64,000 nt of DNA, taken from the NCBI GenBank assembly GCA_022829145.1, contig CM040747.1, positions 40,728,613 through 40,792,612 of the forward strand. The letters are read 5' to 3'. How positions within the stretch are numbered: the stretch's first letter is position 1; each line of letters opens with the position of its first letter. The notes beneath the pieces were generated by a model. The model had not been told where the DNA came from. It did no database searches and saw only the letters and a program-made list of their open reading frames with translations. Origin of the DNA: Albula goreensis. Its lineage: Eukaryota; Chordata; Actinopteri; Albuliformes; Albulidae. Below are positions 12,455 to 22,288 of the stretch, piece after piece. Made by a program: the position numbers and the translations under genes.

Positions 12455-12640
12455 TCAGTAATGAGGGAGGGTCGAGAATGTCCCGAGCCGGGACCCAGCA
12501 GCGTTCCTCAGGTCCATACCCTCCCAGTCAACGAGGTACTGCAGCCCGCGGCCTCGACGCCGAGCCTCCAGCAGGCGGCGGACAGTGTATGCCTCAGTAC
12601 CGTCGATGAGGCGCGGGGGAGGAGGGGCTCTGGGAGCTGG
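12455..12640 (-). pseudogene. Gypsy chromodomain (C-terminus of integrase)
   Basis: Minus-strand peptide [20 protein letters not shown] followed by [12 protein letters not shown] is a chromodomain: the variable strand, then the YLVDWEG core. In chromoviruses this domain at the end of integrase steers insertion toward particular chromatin marks. It is in the same frame as the upstream [14 protein letters not shown] linker at the end of integrase. A base change shortly after the WEG core shifts the frame (RNAAGS instead of a continuing helix). Confidence 0.78.
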
Positions 12641-13740
12641 GCACAGGGGGCTGTGGCGGACAGGCTTGATCCGAGACACGTGGAATGTTGGGTGGATGCG
12701 GCGGAGTGTGCGGGGTAACTGGAGACGGACAGCAGCAGGACTGATAACCTTGTAATGGGAAAGGGGCCATGAACCGTGGGGCCAGCTTGCGAGACTCCAC
12801 TCTGAGGGGAAGGTCTCGGTGGACAGCCACACCCGCTGTCCCTGCAGGTAACGCGGAGCTCGGGAGCGATGGCGGTCAGCCGCCTGCTTGGTCCGGTGGG
12901 AGGCCCGTGAGCAGAGCTGTCCGCGCGCGCCTCCAGGTCCGCCGACAGCAACGCACAAACGCCTCTGCTGATGGCACCCCCACCTCCCCCTCCTGAGAGG
13001 GGAACAAAGGGGGTTGGTATCCCAAGCAGCATTGGAAGGGTGACAGCCCAGAGGATGAGGAGGGAAGGAGTTGATGGAATACTCCACCCAGGGAGCTGCC
13101 GACTCCAGGACCCCGGTTCCCGTGATGTGAGGCATCGCAGGACCGTCTCCATCTGCTGGTTGGCCCTCTCCATCTGTCCGTTAGACTGGGGTGGAAGCCT
13201 GAGGAAAGACTAACAGACGCACCCAACAAATTGCAAAACGCTTTCCAGAAATGAGAGGTGAATTGGGGCCCCTATCAGAAACCACATCAAGAGGCAGTCC
13301 ATGTAACTTAAACACATGCGAGACCATAAGTTCAGCGGTCTCCTTAGCTGACGGCAATTTAGGGAGAGCTAGGAGGTGAACCGCTTTGGAAAAACGGTCA
13401 ACCACAGTCATGATAGCAGTGTTACCGTCAGATGGGGGCAGACCAGTCACAAAGTCCAAGGCGATGTGTGACCAGGGCCTCCTTGGAATGGGCAAGGGTG
13501 CAACAGACCCGCAGGAGGAGCAGTGGAGGGCTTATTTTGGGCGCAGACAGGGCAGGCAGATACAAAGTTGCGGATGTCAGTATCCATTGATGGCCACCAG
13601 AAGCGCTGGGAGATGAGGGCCTTAGTGCGGCGGACTCCCGGATGACCTGCCAGCCGAGAGGAATGCCCCCACTGCAAGACCTGGGAGCGGACAGACTGCG
13701 GAACAGAGACGGTTAACAGGACAAGCACTGGGAGCAGCAC
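12641..13740 (-). pseudogene. Gypsy integrase
   Basis: DDE integrase that inserts the reverse-transcribed DNA. The zinc-binding N-domain reads [20 protein letters not shown] and ends in CPVCAQNK (H..C-x2-C). The catalytic core has the first Asp in [11 protein letters not shown], the second in DVVSDRGPN and the Glu in the [12 protein letters not shown] region. The frame shifts at least twice, near 13495 (between zinc finger and core) and near 13200 (before the Glu helix), so no complete enzyme can be made. The C-terminal linker leads into the chromodomain. Order and spacing match Ty3/gypsy. Confidence 0.85.
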
Positions 13741-13844
13741 TTACCCTCCGCGCTGAGCGAACCACCGTCTCAATGTCCCACAGAGCCGCCGACACCCAGC
13801 AGCGAGGGGGCAGGATGGTGTTGCCCTCAGCGGGCCCTTCTGCG

Positions 13845-14225
13845 GCTGTGGATTGTCTGGACAGGGCATCAGGTTTGCCGTTCTTGGAGCCGGGTCGGTA
13901 AGAGAGGGTAAAGTCGAAGCGGGCGAAGAACAACGACCAGCGCGCCTGGCGAGGATTGAGGCGTTTGGCTGACCGCAGGTACTCTAGATTCTTGTGGTCA
14001 GTCCAGACCAAGAATGGAACATCCGCACCTTCCAGCCAGTGCCTCCACTCCTCCAGAGCCTGCTTGACTGCCAGCAACTCTCGGTCCCCGATGTCATAGT
14101 TCCTCTCCGCAGGGGTCAGGCGGTGCGAGAAGAAGGCACATGGGTGCAGCTTGCCATCTGTAGGAGAGACTTGGGACAATACAGCTCCCACCCCCACATC
14201 CGAGGCATCCACCTCTACCACAAAC
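13845..14225 (-). pseudogene. Gypsy RNase H domain
   Basis: Minus-strand peptide [16 protein letters not shown] opens the fold with its catalytic Asp, then [20 protein letters not shown] carries the Glu, and [13 protein letters not shown] carries the third acidic residue; KPDALSRQ marks the end. This is the standard gypsy RNase H, which removes the RNA template. The domain itself is open for about 120 codons, but a frame change at its start (near 14215) separates it from RT. Confidence 0.88.
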
Positions 14226-15065
14226 TGCCGCGAGGGTCTGGCTGGACCAGGATGGGGGCAGTGGTGAATCGTACCTTTAGGTCCCGGAAGGCAGCTTCAG
14301 CCGAGGGGGTCCAGACGATCTCCTGGTGGTGGCCGGGAGAGCAGTGAGTGGAGCCGCCACTGAGCCATAGTTCCGGATGAAACGGCGATAGAAGTTGGCA
14401 AAGCCCAGGAAGCGTTGCAGATCCTGCGGGAGTCAGGTCGGGGCCAGTCCATAACCGCCTGGACCTTCCTCTGGTCCATCTGGATGCCCCTGCGGAAATG
14501 ACAAAGCCCAGAAACGAAACAGAGGTCTGACTGAACTCACATTTCTCTGCCTTGACGAAAAGTCGATTCTCCAGCAGCCTCTGCAGCACGCGGCGGACGT
14601 GGCGAATATGGTCAGCACTGGATTGGGAGAAGATCAGAATATCATCAAGGTAGACATACACAAACTGACCAATCATGTCCCGCAGGACATCATTAACTAG
14701 GGCCTGGAACACCGCTGGAGAATTGGTAAGACCAAATGGCATAACTAAATATTCATAGTGTCCAGTAGGTGTGTTAAAGGCTGTCTTCCACTCATCTCCC
14801 TCCCCATGCGAACCAGGTGGTAAGCATTGCGGAGAGATCCAGCTTCGAGAAGATGGTCGCCCCCTGAAGAGATTCAAAGGCAGTGGACATCAGAGGTAAA
14901 GGATACCGATTCTTCACCGTTATAGCATTGAGCCCTCTGTAGTCAATGCATGGTCGCAATCCCCCATCCTTCTTGCCAACGAAGAAGAACCCAGCCCCGG
15001 CAGGGGAGGAGGAGGGTCGGATGATGCCCGCTGCCAGTGACTCTCGGATGTACTTCTCCATGGCT
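14226..15065 (-). pseudogene. Gypsy reverse transcriptase
   Basis: Blocks in order on the minus strand: [46 protein letters not shown] (motif A), then in another frame [34 protein letters not shown], and [13 protein letters not shown] with the YLDD catalytic centre near 14640-14660, followed by FVKAEKCEF. The A motif and the YLDD half lie in different frames, split near 14815-14830, and another shift occurs near 14495. The active residues survive but the polyprotein is broken. Confidence 0.9.
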
Positions 15066-15323
15066 TCCGTCTCAGGACGAGAGAGGAGAAGAGTCGGCCC
15101 CTGGGAGGTGATGTGCCCGGCAGCAGCTCGATGGCGCAGTCATAGGGCCGATGTGGAGGAAGTGATGTGGCACGGGACTGGCTGAAAACCTCCTTGAGGT
15201 CCAGGTACTCGGCAGGCACGGCAGACAGGTCAGTGGTTCCCACATCCGGCGCGGTCGCTGGGACGGCAGGAATCTGAGCATTGCGGAGACAATTTGCCAA
15301 ACAAAAGGGACTCCACTCCAAGA

Positions 15324-15720
15324 TCAGATTATTGGCCCAGTCAATCCAGGGTTGTGCTTTGAGAGCCAGGGGTGCCCCAACACCACAGCAGACTGAGGAG
15401 AATGGATGATGTAAAAGATGATGGTTTCATGATGATTGCCGGACAGGGTGAGACTCACCGGGGATGTGGCATGGGTGATGCGGACGAGAGGGGCCCCCGT
15501 GATGGCTAGGGCTTCTAGGGGGTCTCGTAGAGGAAGTTGTGATAGCTGGAGGCCAGCTGCGAAGTCAGCATCAATAAAGTTCCCATCTGCGCCAGAGTCT
15601 AGGAGAACTGAGACCACATGGGGAACCCTTCCACTTGGAGGGAAGCAGATAACAGAGAGCGAACATTAGATGACTTAGGGACAGGAGTTACACTCACCCG
15701 CACTCCCCTGGCCATGGGTT
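15324..15720 (-). pseudogene. Gypsy aspartic protease
   Basis: VSVLLDSGADGNFIDADFA carries the retropepsin DSG active site, followed by LVRITHATSPVSLTL and [13 protein letters not shown], the strand-turn-helix end of the fold. It would cut the Gag-Pol polyprotein. The protease block is open from 15617 to 15324. Upstream, the link to the gag zinc knuckle runs in the same frame as the protease, but the knuckle itself is disrupted. Confidence 0.82.
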
Positions 15721-15734
15721 GAGCACCAGTCTTT

Positions 15735-16693
15735 AATGGGCAGTTCACGATGAAGTGGCCAGGGTGCCGCAGTAGAGACAGGCATGGGCTCTGATGCGGT
15801 TCTGCCGCTCTGCAGGTGTGAGGTGGGTGCGGTCAACCTTCATGGGCCGTGGGGAACTGGGATGGAGCCGGGAGTCCGGAGGCAGGGCAGGCGGAGGGGT
15901 AGCTCCTAGAACTGGATCAGTGGATCTGCGGTGAGCTCGGGACATCTCCAGTCTCTCTTGATGACGGCAGGCGAGGCGGTGGTCGATGCGGATGGCCATC
16001 TCTACCAGGGCATCAAACTCGTCTGGTAAGTCCCTCAGGAGGAGCTTGTCCTTGATGTCATCAGAGAGGCCATGGAGGAAGGCATCATACTGGGCATCAT
16101 GATTCCAGCCACTGGTGACCGCCAGGGTGCGGAAGTCAATGGCATAATTGGAGACTGTTCTACTACCCTGCCGGCTCTGGAGCATCTCCCGGGCAGCTTC
16201 CCGACCGTGACGTGAGCGGTCAAAGACCCGTTGCATCTCCTCCATAAACGAGGTGAGTGAGGTGCACGCAGGTGCCTGAGCCTCCCAGACTGCTGTCCCC
16301 CACTCTCTGGCTCTGCCGGTAAGTAGGGTGATGATGTACGCAATCTTGGCACGGTCGGTGGGGAACATGGAGGGTTGGAGTTCAATTGCCAATGAGCACT
16401 GGGACAGGAAGGAGCGACAGGTGCCTGGCTCACCAGCGTAGGGCTCGGGGCGGAGGCAGGCAGGGTTCTCTGGTAGGAGCAGCTGCGGGGATCGGAGAGG
16501 GTGTCACTGGAGCAGGGGCGGAGACTTCTCGCTGGAGTTGCAGTTGCTGGAACTGGGCGGACAGGTGGTTCATGTTCACAGCGAACGATTTCAATGCCTT
16601 GCTGACAGAGTCCAGTTGAGACTGATGCCACTCCAAAGTACTCCATGCCGGGTCCGCCAAGGATCTCATCTGATCGCTGTCTGCTGAGTCCAT
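15735..16693 (-). pseudogene. Gypsy gag
   Basis: Starts MDSADSDQMRSLADPAWSTL at 16693, only 18 bases inside the 5' LTR. The capsid-like part includes LLTGRAREWGTAVWE, FMEEMQRVFDRS and AIDFRTLAVTSGWN, typical of the retrotransposon gag family. It ends in a zinc knuckle that begins C-L-Y-C-G but shifts frame immediately after, so the H and last C (GHFIVNC-like bases in the next frame, near 15750) are out of phase. Another frameshift lies near 16425. Two breaks therefore separate N-terminus, capsid and knuckle. Confidence 0.85.
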
Positions 16694-16711
16694 GTCTGGC
16701 GCAGTTCGTAC

Positions 16712-17226
16712 TGTCAGGCGCAGTATGAACTCAAGAGCAGACAGGAATGAGATCAACCAGAGTTTATTAAAAAGGGCAAATCCAAAAACAGAGTCGAAAA
16801 CAGGCACAGGGTCAAACCAGAAGAGCACGGTGTCAGGGCCAAAACAGAATCCAAAGAAGAGGTCAAAAACAGGCAAAGTCCGAACCAGGTAAACACAGCA
16901 ATCAGGCAGAGACACAATCCAAAATCAGAAATCGGGAAAACAGGCAAGAATCAAAAACAGGCAGGTCAGAACAGGAAAAGGCTCGTAGCGCAACTGATCA
17001 CAGAGAATACAGAGACGAACCCGCACAGAACAAACACAAGACAGGGTTTAAATGCACAGACTAACGAGCCAACGAGACACAGGTGCACAATAGGGCAGGT
17101 GAAACAAATGGGTAATCAACTGGGAAGGTAACAAGGAGGGCGGGGCAGACACAAGGGGAATGAAAACAAAAGCACATGGATAGGAAAACAAAAACAAAAA
17201 CACAGCATCAGACAGCATTCCTGACA
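16712..17226 (-). repeat. Gypsy 5' LTR
   Basis: 515 bp, about 99% identical to the LTR at 11880. AATAAA on the minus strand at 16763-16768; TATA-like ATTTAAA near 17045-17052, from which transcription would run leftwards. The base run GGGCGGGGC near 17138 is one of the few differences from its partner. Confidence 0.92.
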
Positions 17227-18090
17227 CCAAACAATGCATGCAGGGCAGAATTAAGCCGTTACCCTTTGATTATTAACATTCAGAAAAGAGCATTAAAATT
17301 CTGGATTCATCGGAAAACAAGCGAAATAAATTCTCCAATATACGGCCTTCCTATTCCAAGAGAGCCCCAACAGAAGTCCTCTCAGTCAGCTGGCCATGAA
17401 AATAACAAACCAAATAACAACTAACAACACGAACTATGACATGTTTCAGACCAGCACTGCTTCAATTATAATCAGCCAATTAATAAATCAAATAAAACAC
17501 TTATTTTTGGAAGAAAATGACAAACCATAAAAACAAATGAAATTGCTAAACGATGTTAAACAGAAATTACAAACTGGCAGAATATCTCTCCACTGTCAGA
17601 GATATAAAGCAGAGACAGATCCAAACCAAATACAGACTAAGTGATCACAGCCTGGCCATTGAAACAGGCAGACACAAGCAAACCTGGCGCCCAAAGAGGA
17701 GAGGATATGTGATCACTGTGAGACAGGTGAGGCTGAGACAGAGCTACACTTCCTCCTATACTGCACAAATTACACAGAAATTCACAAAGACTTCTTTGAA
17801 AAATGTAAAAGAATATATCCAAATTTTGAAACACTCCCTGTGGAGAGACAATTACCGATCTTACTGGGTGAAGGACACACAGCCTCCTGGCTACTCTATA
17901 TGTAGCAACATGTCACCAGTGCAGGAATGTAATAAATGTATAAATGTTAGTTAACAGTCATTCATTGTATGTATTCATGTTTGTTCCTTTTTTTCCTGTT
18001 ATTAATTGTGTTAATTGTTCTGTTATTGTGTTAACTGTACCATTTGCTTTTGGCAACACAGCCCATGTCATGCCAATAAAGCACCTTGAA
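17227..18090 (+). pseudogene. LINE ORF2 C-terminus and 3' end
   Basis: Continuation of the interrupted LINE. NACRAELSRYPLIINIQKRA resumes the ORF2 reading, and a CCHC-type finger follows at 17708-17764 with spacing C-x2-C-x9-H-x4-C (CDHCETGEAETELHFLLYC). This C-terminal finger is usual in LINE ORF2 proteins. Residues PVERQLPILLGEGHTASWL and a stop follow near 17900. The 3' untranslated part ends with CCAATAAAGCACCTTGAA near 18075, which I take as the LINE terminus. Small frameshifts lie near 17430 and 17690. Confidence 0.72.
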
Positions 18091-18391
18091 ATGATGTGCT
18101 GCCTAATGTTTGAAATATGAGCCTGGAGAATGTTGATCAAATTAATTATTGATTGCTCAGAAAATGGGAAAATTCACAAAGATACTCATCAGGGAATGAT
18201 AGAATAGCGATCTAATCAGGTCTAATCTCCTTTCCCCATGTAAAGCTCTGCAAATTATTAGAGCTTCAGTGCTGATGCGATCACCAAGAAAAGGGCACGC
18301 CACGTCCGACAAACTATCTCCTACCTACATGCTGCAGGCTCTGCAGGTGTTCTAACGAGTAACCCAGGGAGTAAACCTGTTCACTTGCTCG

Positions 18392-18393
<2 letters not shown>

Positions 18394-18427
<34 letters not shown>
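18394..18427. repeat. (CA)n microsatellite
   Basis: Uninterrupted CA dinucleotide run of about 17 units, preceded by GCTCGCT and followed by TGCTCC. Confidence 0.97.
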
Positions 18428-18429
<2 letters not shown>

Positions 18430-18715
18430 CTCCAGAAGGGGAAGGAGCCAGAGGGAGAGAGACAGGTGATACCCCTGTGGTTGGGCATGTTTATCAAAGG
18501 ATTCTACATTTGGGGGTATCTTAGGGCTTACCAACAACAAAGAGGGTCATACCACGCCCAATTCCACTTTTAACTGGTAACCCCAAATGTACATCCATTT
18601 TGGCTGTCATGAGTGTTTCGTTTTAGTTTTGAGTAAAGCTCTGCTCCTTGCCATGCTTGAAAAGCCTGTTGCCTCTTTGGTCACTGATTCAGGGGTGTTT
18701 ACAAGGGGGTGGAGT

Positions 18716-18802
18716 CCATTTGTCCCTCTCAGGCCGTGTCTGGGTGCATGGCAAGGGACCATAAAAGAAGGGAGCAGGGTAAATAACCATAAAATGCATG
18801 TT
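18716..18802. repeat. 87-bp dispersed repeat, copy 1
   Basis: CCATTTGTCCCTCTCAGGCC through ATAAAATGCATGTT recurs at 40651-40737 with a single visible mismatch (C/T in ATGCATG). Flanks differ abruptly on both sides. No element family recognised. Confidence 0.85.
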
Positions 18803-19105
18803 CCTGTCTCAACACTAGTCTATGGATAAAACACACACACATAATCCCACTTTCACACTCAACTTCAACACAAGATAATTCTGATCAGGCACCACACAGC
18901 TGGAACCCTAAGACTCATGGGGTTTTATCCTGCTTTACTTTGCTGTGATAGAGGATAAGAAGAGAGGGATGAGACCAATGTGGACAAAGGAAGGCTGGAG
19001 AGAGGAGAAGTTTGATTGAGAGAAGGAGCTGTTAAACGTTTCTCTGTTTGGAGCCATAATCACTAACTATTTACTAAAAGTCACAAAGTACACAGCACTA
19101 CTCAC

Positions 19106-19366
19106 CCCAGTGTCTGTAGTTTACAGTTTGGACTCTTCAGTCCAGCACAGAGCAGCTTCACTCCTGAATCTCCCAGGTTATTGTAGCTGAGGTCCAGTGT
19201 CTGTAGTTTACAGTTTGGGCTCTTCAGTCCAGCACAGAGCAGCTTCACTCCTGAATCTCCCAGGTTATTGTAGCTGAGGTCCAGCTCTCTCAGGGGTGAG
19301 TTTGATGACTGGAGAGCTGAGGCCACAATTTCACAGGACTCCTCTGTAAGACCACAGCTGCTGAGT
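19106..19366 (-). CDS. Orphan NLR leucine-rich-repeat exon
   Basis: Minus-strand exon of 261 bp with acceptor CTTTCTTTCAG before 19366 and donor GGTGAGTA after 19106. It encodes three 29-residue ribonuclease-inhibitor-type LRRs: one beginning [18 protein letters not shown], then two almost identical units with [20 protein letters not shown] / [20 protein letters not shown]. Such exons form the ligand-sensing end of fish NLR proteins. It begins in the phase (one base completing a codon) that the NACHT exon at 47983 ends in, showing common gene architecture, but it lies in opposite orientation 17 kb from the nearest NLR start exon. No neighbouring NACHT or further LRR exon was found, so it is a partial gene or relic, perhaps continued in the assembly gap. 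Confidence 0.85.
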
Positions 19367-20325
19367 CTGAAAGAAAGAGGTGATGTGTTAATATTTAACA
19401 CTTAATATTTTAAATGCAATATTTATAGTGTTCACTGATAAAGAGTGATAATGAGGATTGTAAGATCTACAATGCTCTGAGGAAGATGTCTGTGCTACAC
19501 TCTCCAACTGCAGCACTTTACACCTGAGAACAAGATGTCCTGCTCAAGTCTGACAGTTCTACAGCTGTGCTTCTGACCCAAATAGCCCCTTTTCCACTGT
19601 TCAGTTCTGTCAGAATTTGGGGCTAATGGCCCAGCTACCTTTTCCACAGTCTTTTTCAGGCTAACTCTGACTTTAAGCCTCACTCATGGCCCTACTCATG
19701 CCCCTGAGCCAAGTGTGGACAGCAGGGCTAAGGATGGAGTTATCAGATCCTTTTATACTGTATTTCATTATTAAAGCAAATTCCAGCCTTTAGAGTGAAT
19801 AGTGAGTTAGATTGACAAGTTGTGAGAAGTTTGTATTTCCTTCCAATGAGAGTAAAATGTAAACATTATCACACAGATAAAGGTTCACAGGAGGAGTCAC
19901 AGGAAGGCAAGGGGGTTTTTAGTTCACATCTGATCTGCAGTGCAGCGTGTCTGTTCTGATGGTGATCATTTCTCAAAATTCAATGACTAAATTACAGAAC
20001 CAAAAGCAATCGATATTCTAGACTACTACAGTCTGCTTTCCCCTGTTTTCAGGCATCAGTCAGTTTCAGAGCTTGTTTATCATCAGGTCTGCATTTCAGA
20101 ACATTCACAGTTGCTTCTGTTCAACTTTCTGGCCTGAAACTCAGAATTGAATGATTCTGGTTAAAATTATAATCCCAATTATTTTCGCTAAATATTGTGA
20201 TTCCAATGTTTAATCACAATTACGAGTCTGATTCAGGACACAAATTATTTTTATTGCACTTTATGCATCTTAAAACATGCTCACATTTTTTTCTTTGGCT
20301 CTTGTAAATCAGTGCATTATTCATT
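19367..20325. other. Unassigned stretch up to the gap
   Basis: No gene recognised. AT-rich with short frames only. An NLR exon upstream of the LRR exon would be expected here or inside the following gap, but I see none. Confidence 0.5.
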
Positions 20326-20825
20326 NNNNNNNNNNNNNNNNNNNNNNNNNNNNNNNNNNNNNNNNNNNNNNNNNNNNNNNNNNNNNNNNNNNNNNNNNNN
20401 NNNNNNNNNNNNNNNNNNNNNNNNNNNNNNNNNNNNNNNNNNNNNNNNNNNNNNNNNNNNNNNNNNNNNNNNNNNNNNNNNNNNNNNNNNNNNNNNNNNN
20501 NNNNNNNNNNNNNNNNNNNNNNNNNNNNNNNNNNNNNNNNNNNNNNNNNNNNNNNNNNNNNNNNNNNNNNNNNNNNNNNNNNNNNNNNNNNNNNNNNNNN
20601 NNNNNNNNNNNNNNNNNNNNNNNNNNNNNNNNNNNNNNNNNNNNNNNNNNNNNNNNNNNNNNNNNNNNNNNNNNNNNNNNNNNNNNNNNNNNNNNNNNNN
20701 NNNNNNNNNNNNNNNNNNNNNNNNNNNNNNNNNNNNNNNNNNNNNNNNNNNNNNNNNNNNNNNNNNNNNNNNNNNNNNNNNNNNNNNNNNNNNNNNNNNN
20801 NNNNNNNNNNNNNNNNNNNNNNNNN
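20326..20825. other. Assembly gap (500 N)
   Basis: Exactly 500 undetermined bases, the usual placeholder for a gap of unknown length. Any open frame spanning it is meaningless. Confidence 0.99.
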
Positions 20826-21320
20826 CATTACAAGGACCTCTTCAGCTTCTGGTGGTGTTTGTTGTTTTCTGTTGGGGTTGTAGTGCAGAGAGGGGTGTGT
20901 TTGGGAAGGGTGTGAGTCTGGGAGGGAGACGGGTCGGCCTGTGTGCTGGGGGTTAGGGCTGTTGGACTCTGTTGATTGCGTTGTGTCAGGAGGAGGTTGT
21001 GTCTCTCTGGGCCAGTAGTTTGGCAGGGGGCTGTGCACAGAGTGTAGTTTGTGTCATTGGAAGGTGTGTTGTTTTGAGGGGAATAGTTTGTGTGTCAGTG
21101 TGTGTGTTTCCAGTGGTACATGAAGTACATATGAGCTCCTGAAGCTGCTCTCATAGGTGCTGTATCTCCTTGATGAAAGATCTCTCCCTGTGTTGCATGT
21201 GCTCTTTTACAGCAGCCAGCTGGGCTCTCAGGGCCTGGTTGTCCTGCCTCAGAGTGGCAGCCTCCTCTCTTAGCTCAGCGATAGCTCGGCTGTTCTCCCT
21301 GCTAACACTACTGCTTCTGT
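20826..21320 (-). pseudogene. LINE ORF1 fragment, coiled-coil part
   Basis: On the minus strand the peptide RENSRAIAELREEAATLRQD continues NQALRAQLAAVKEHMQHRER, a Leu/Ala/Glu heptad region like the one in the LINE ORF1 at 4717. It is followed by a Thr/Pro/Gln-rich tail (PLPNYWPRETQPPPDTTQST) and broken by stops near 21150 and 20990. Its order, coiled coil then Pro-rich tail, matches LINE ORF1. It is cut by the assembly gap on its C-terminal side. Confidence 0.5.
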
Positions 21321-22160
21321 TCTACTGTTATACATGTGTTAAGGTGAAGGGCCAGATGAAAGGTGTGATTCTTTAGTTCTATGGGTCCTGATATTTGCAC
21401 CTTATTGGATTGCACATTTCATGTGCTACTTGTACATACAACACAATGGGATCATCTTGCTCTCACACCCCAAAATGTTTTTCTTCATGAAGATTTCATC
21501 ATTTTCAGTGAATACTAAAAATGAAAAATAAAAAAAAATAAATAACATAAAAAACACCTGTTAGTTTTTCAGTCAAATTCAGCCAATTTGCTACAGAGAG
21601 CTAAAGCAGCAATTACTGCTACCACAAACACATGGAACAATATTAAATATCATTAAACGTTTTTACACGTAACATACAGTGTCACTGTATATTTCATATT
21701 GTGTGTCTCTGCAGCTTCGGGTCTCCTGTGATATTATGTACGTGAATCGTGAGCAGCAAATGGGCTCTGTCTCCCTCCTGTGGTCAGTGTATGTAATGGC
21801 AGCTTGTGTGAGGTGTGATGGGGGAGAGTACTTTGGACTGCCCTGCCTGTTGAACACTGCTGCAATTATGAAGACATGTTGCATACCACTGCTTCATAGT
21901 CAACAGATTTATCATAAAAATACTTTTCATTAACTGGCACTTATTCATCTTGGCAGTTAAGAATTTTTAGAATGTTTTTTACACCGCCATTTGAATTTCC
22001 CCCAGCTGTCAGTAAGTGTTTTGGATATTCTGGCAATTGAATCCAATGTCAATATATGACTGTTATTTTTGGAGTTCAGTGAACCAATAGGGCTGTGTTT
22101 AAGTTGTAGCTACACTGTATCAGTATACAGAGTGTGAGAGAGTTATAACTGACCCACTGA
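21321..22160. other. Unassigned stretch downstream of the first V gene
   Basis: No J segment or constant exon of the light chain was recognised on either strand here, although this is where one would lie if the V gene at 22289 were first in its cluster. Only short open frames. Confidence 0.5.
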
Positions 22161-22260
22161 AGCAGAACCCCTCAGTGTCCCGGGTCAGTGCCTCCCCCCT
22201 CAGCACCTGCAGTAGGTCCCAGCTGCAGCAGTGCAGTCTCTGTGCAGTCTGACTGAGGGA

Positions 22261-22288
22261 GGTTTTTGTACGGCTCTCTATCACTGTG
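22261..22288 (-). promoter_or_regulatory. Recombination signal (12-RSS) of V gene 1
   Basis: Read on the minus strand: heptamer CACAGTG, 12-base spacer ATAGAGAGCCGT, nonamer ACAAAAACC. Heptamer is consensus and the spacer is exactly 12, the V-side signal of kappa-type light chains. The last V codons run straight into the heptamer (TTC ACA CAG TG). Confidence 0.95.

Larger units (their letters stand above)
11880..17226 (-). mobile_element. Ty3/gypsy LTR retrotransposon, chromovirus type, full length
   Basis: 5.35-kb element, transcribed right to left. Both LTRs begin TGTCAG and end CCTGACA on the plus strand. The flanks carry a direct repeat CCAAAC at 11874-11879 and 17227-17232, the target duplication. 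Gene order on the minus strand is gag, protease, RT, RNase H, integrase, chromodomain, which is the Ty3/gypsy chromovirus order. A purine-rich tract (read on the minus strand) abuts the left LTR at 12394-12405. The LTRs differ by roughly six small changes, so insertion is fairly recent, yet gag and pol contain several frameshifts. It inserted into LINE ORF2. Confidence 0.93.
4143..18090 (+). mobile_element. Old LINE (non-LTR retrotransposon) with nested insertions
   Basis: Pieces of one LINE occur in the expected order on the plus strand: ORF1 (4143-7680), ORF2 endonuclease (9264-10130), reverse transcriptase (10650-11879), and ORF2 C-terminus plus 3' end with AATAAAGC (17227-18090). Two other transposons split it: a Tc1 element between ORF1 and ORF2 and a gypsy element inside ORF2. 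The reading resumes in sense across the gypsy insertion: the codons just before it (N-T-P-N) continue into N-A-C-R-A-E-L after one target copy is removed. Frameshifts, stops and a deletion over the RT catalytic motif show it is dead. The clade is uncertain; a fish L1/Tx1-like element is my best guess. Confidence 0.75.
18091..19105. other. Intergenic stretch with simple repeat and a dispersed repeat
   Basis: No gene seen. It contains the CA repeat at 18394 and the 87-bp dispersed repeat at 18716. The remaining sequence has short open frames without recognisable motifs. Confidence 0.6.

Noticed and set aside
20220..21038. Open frames spanning the N run
   Set aside because: They are produced by undetermined bases and carry no information.
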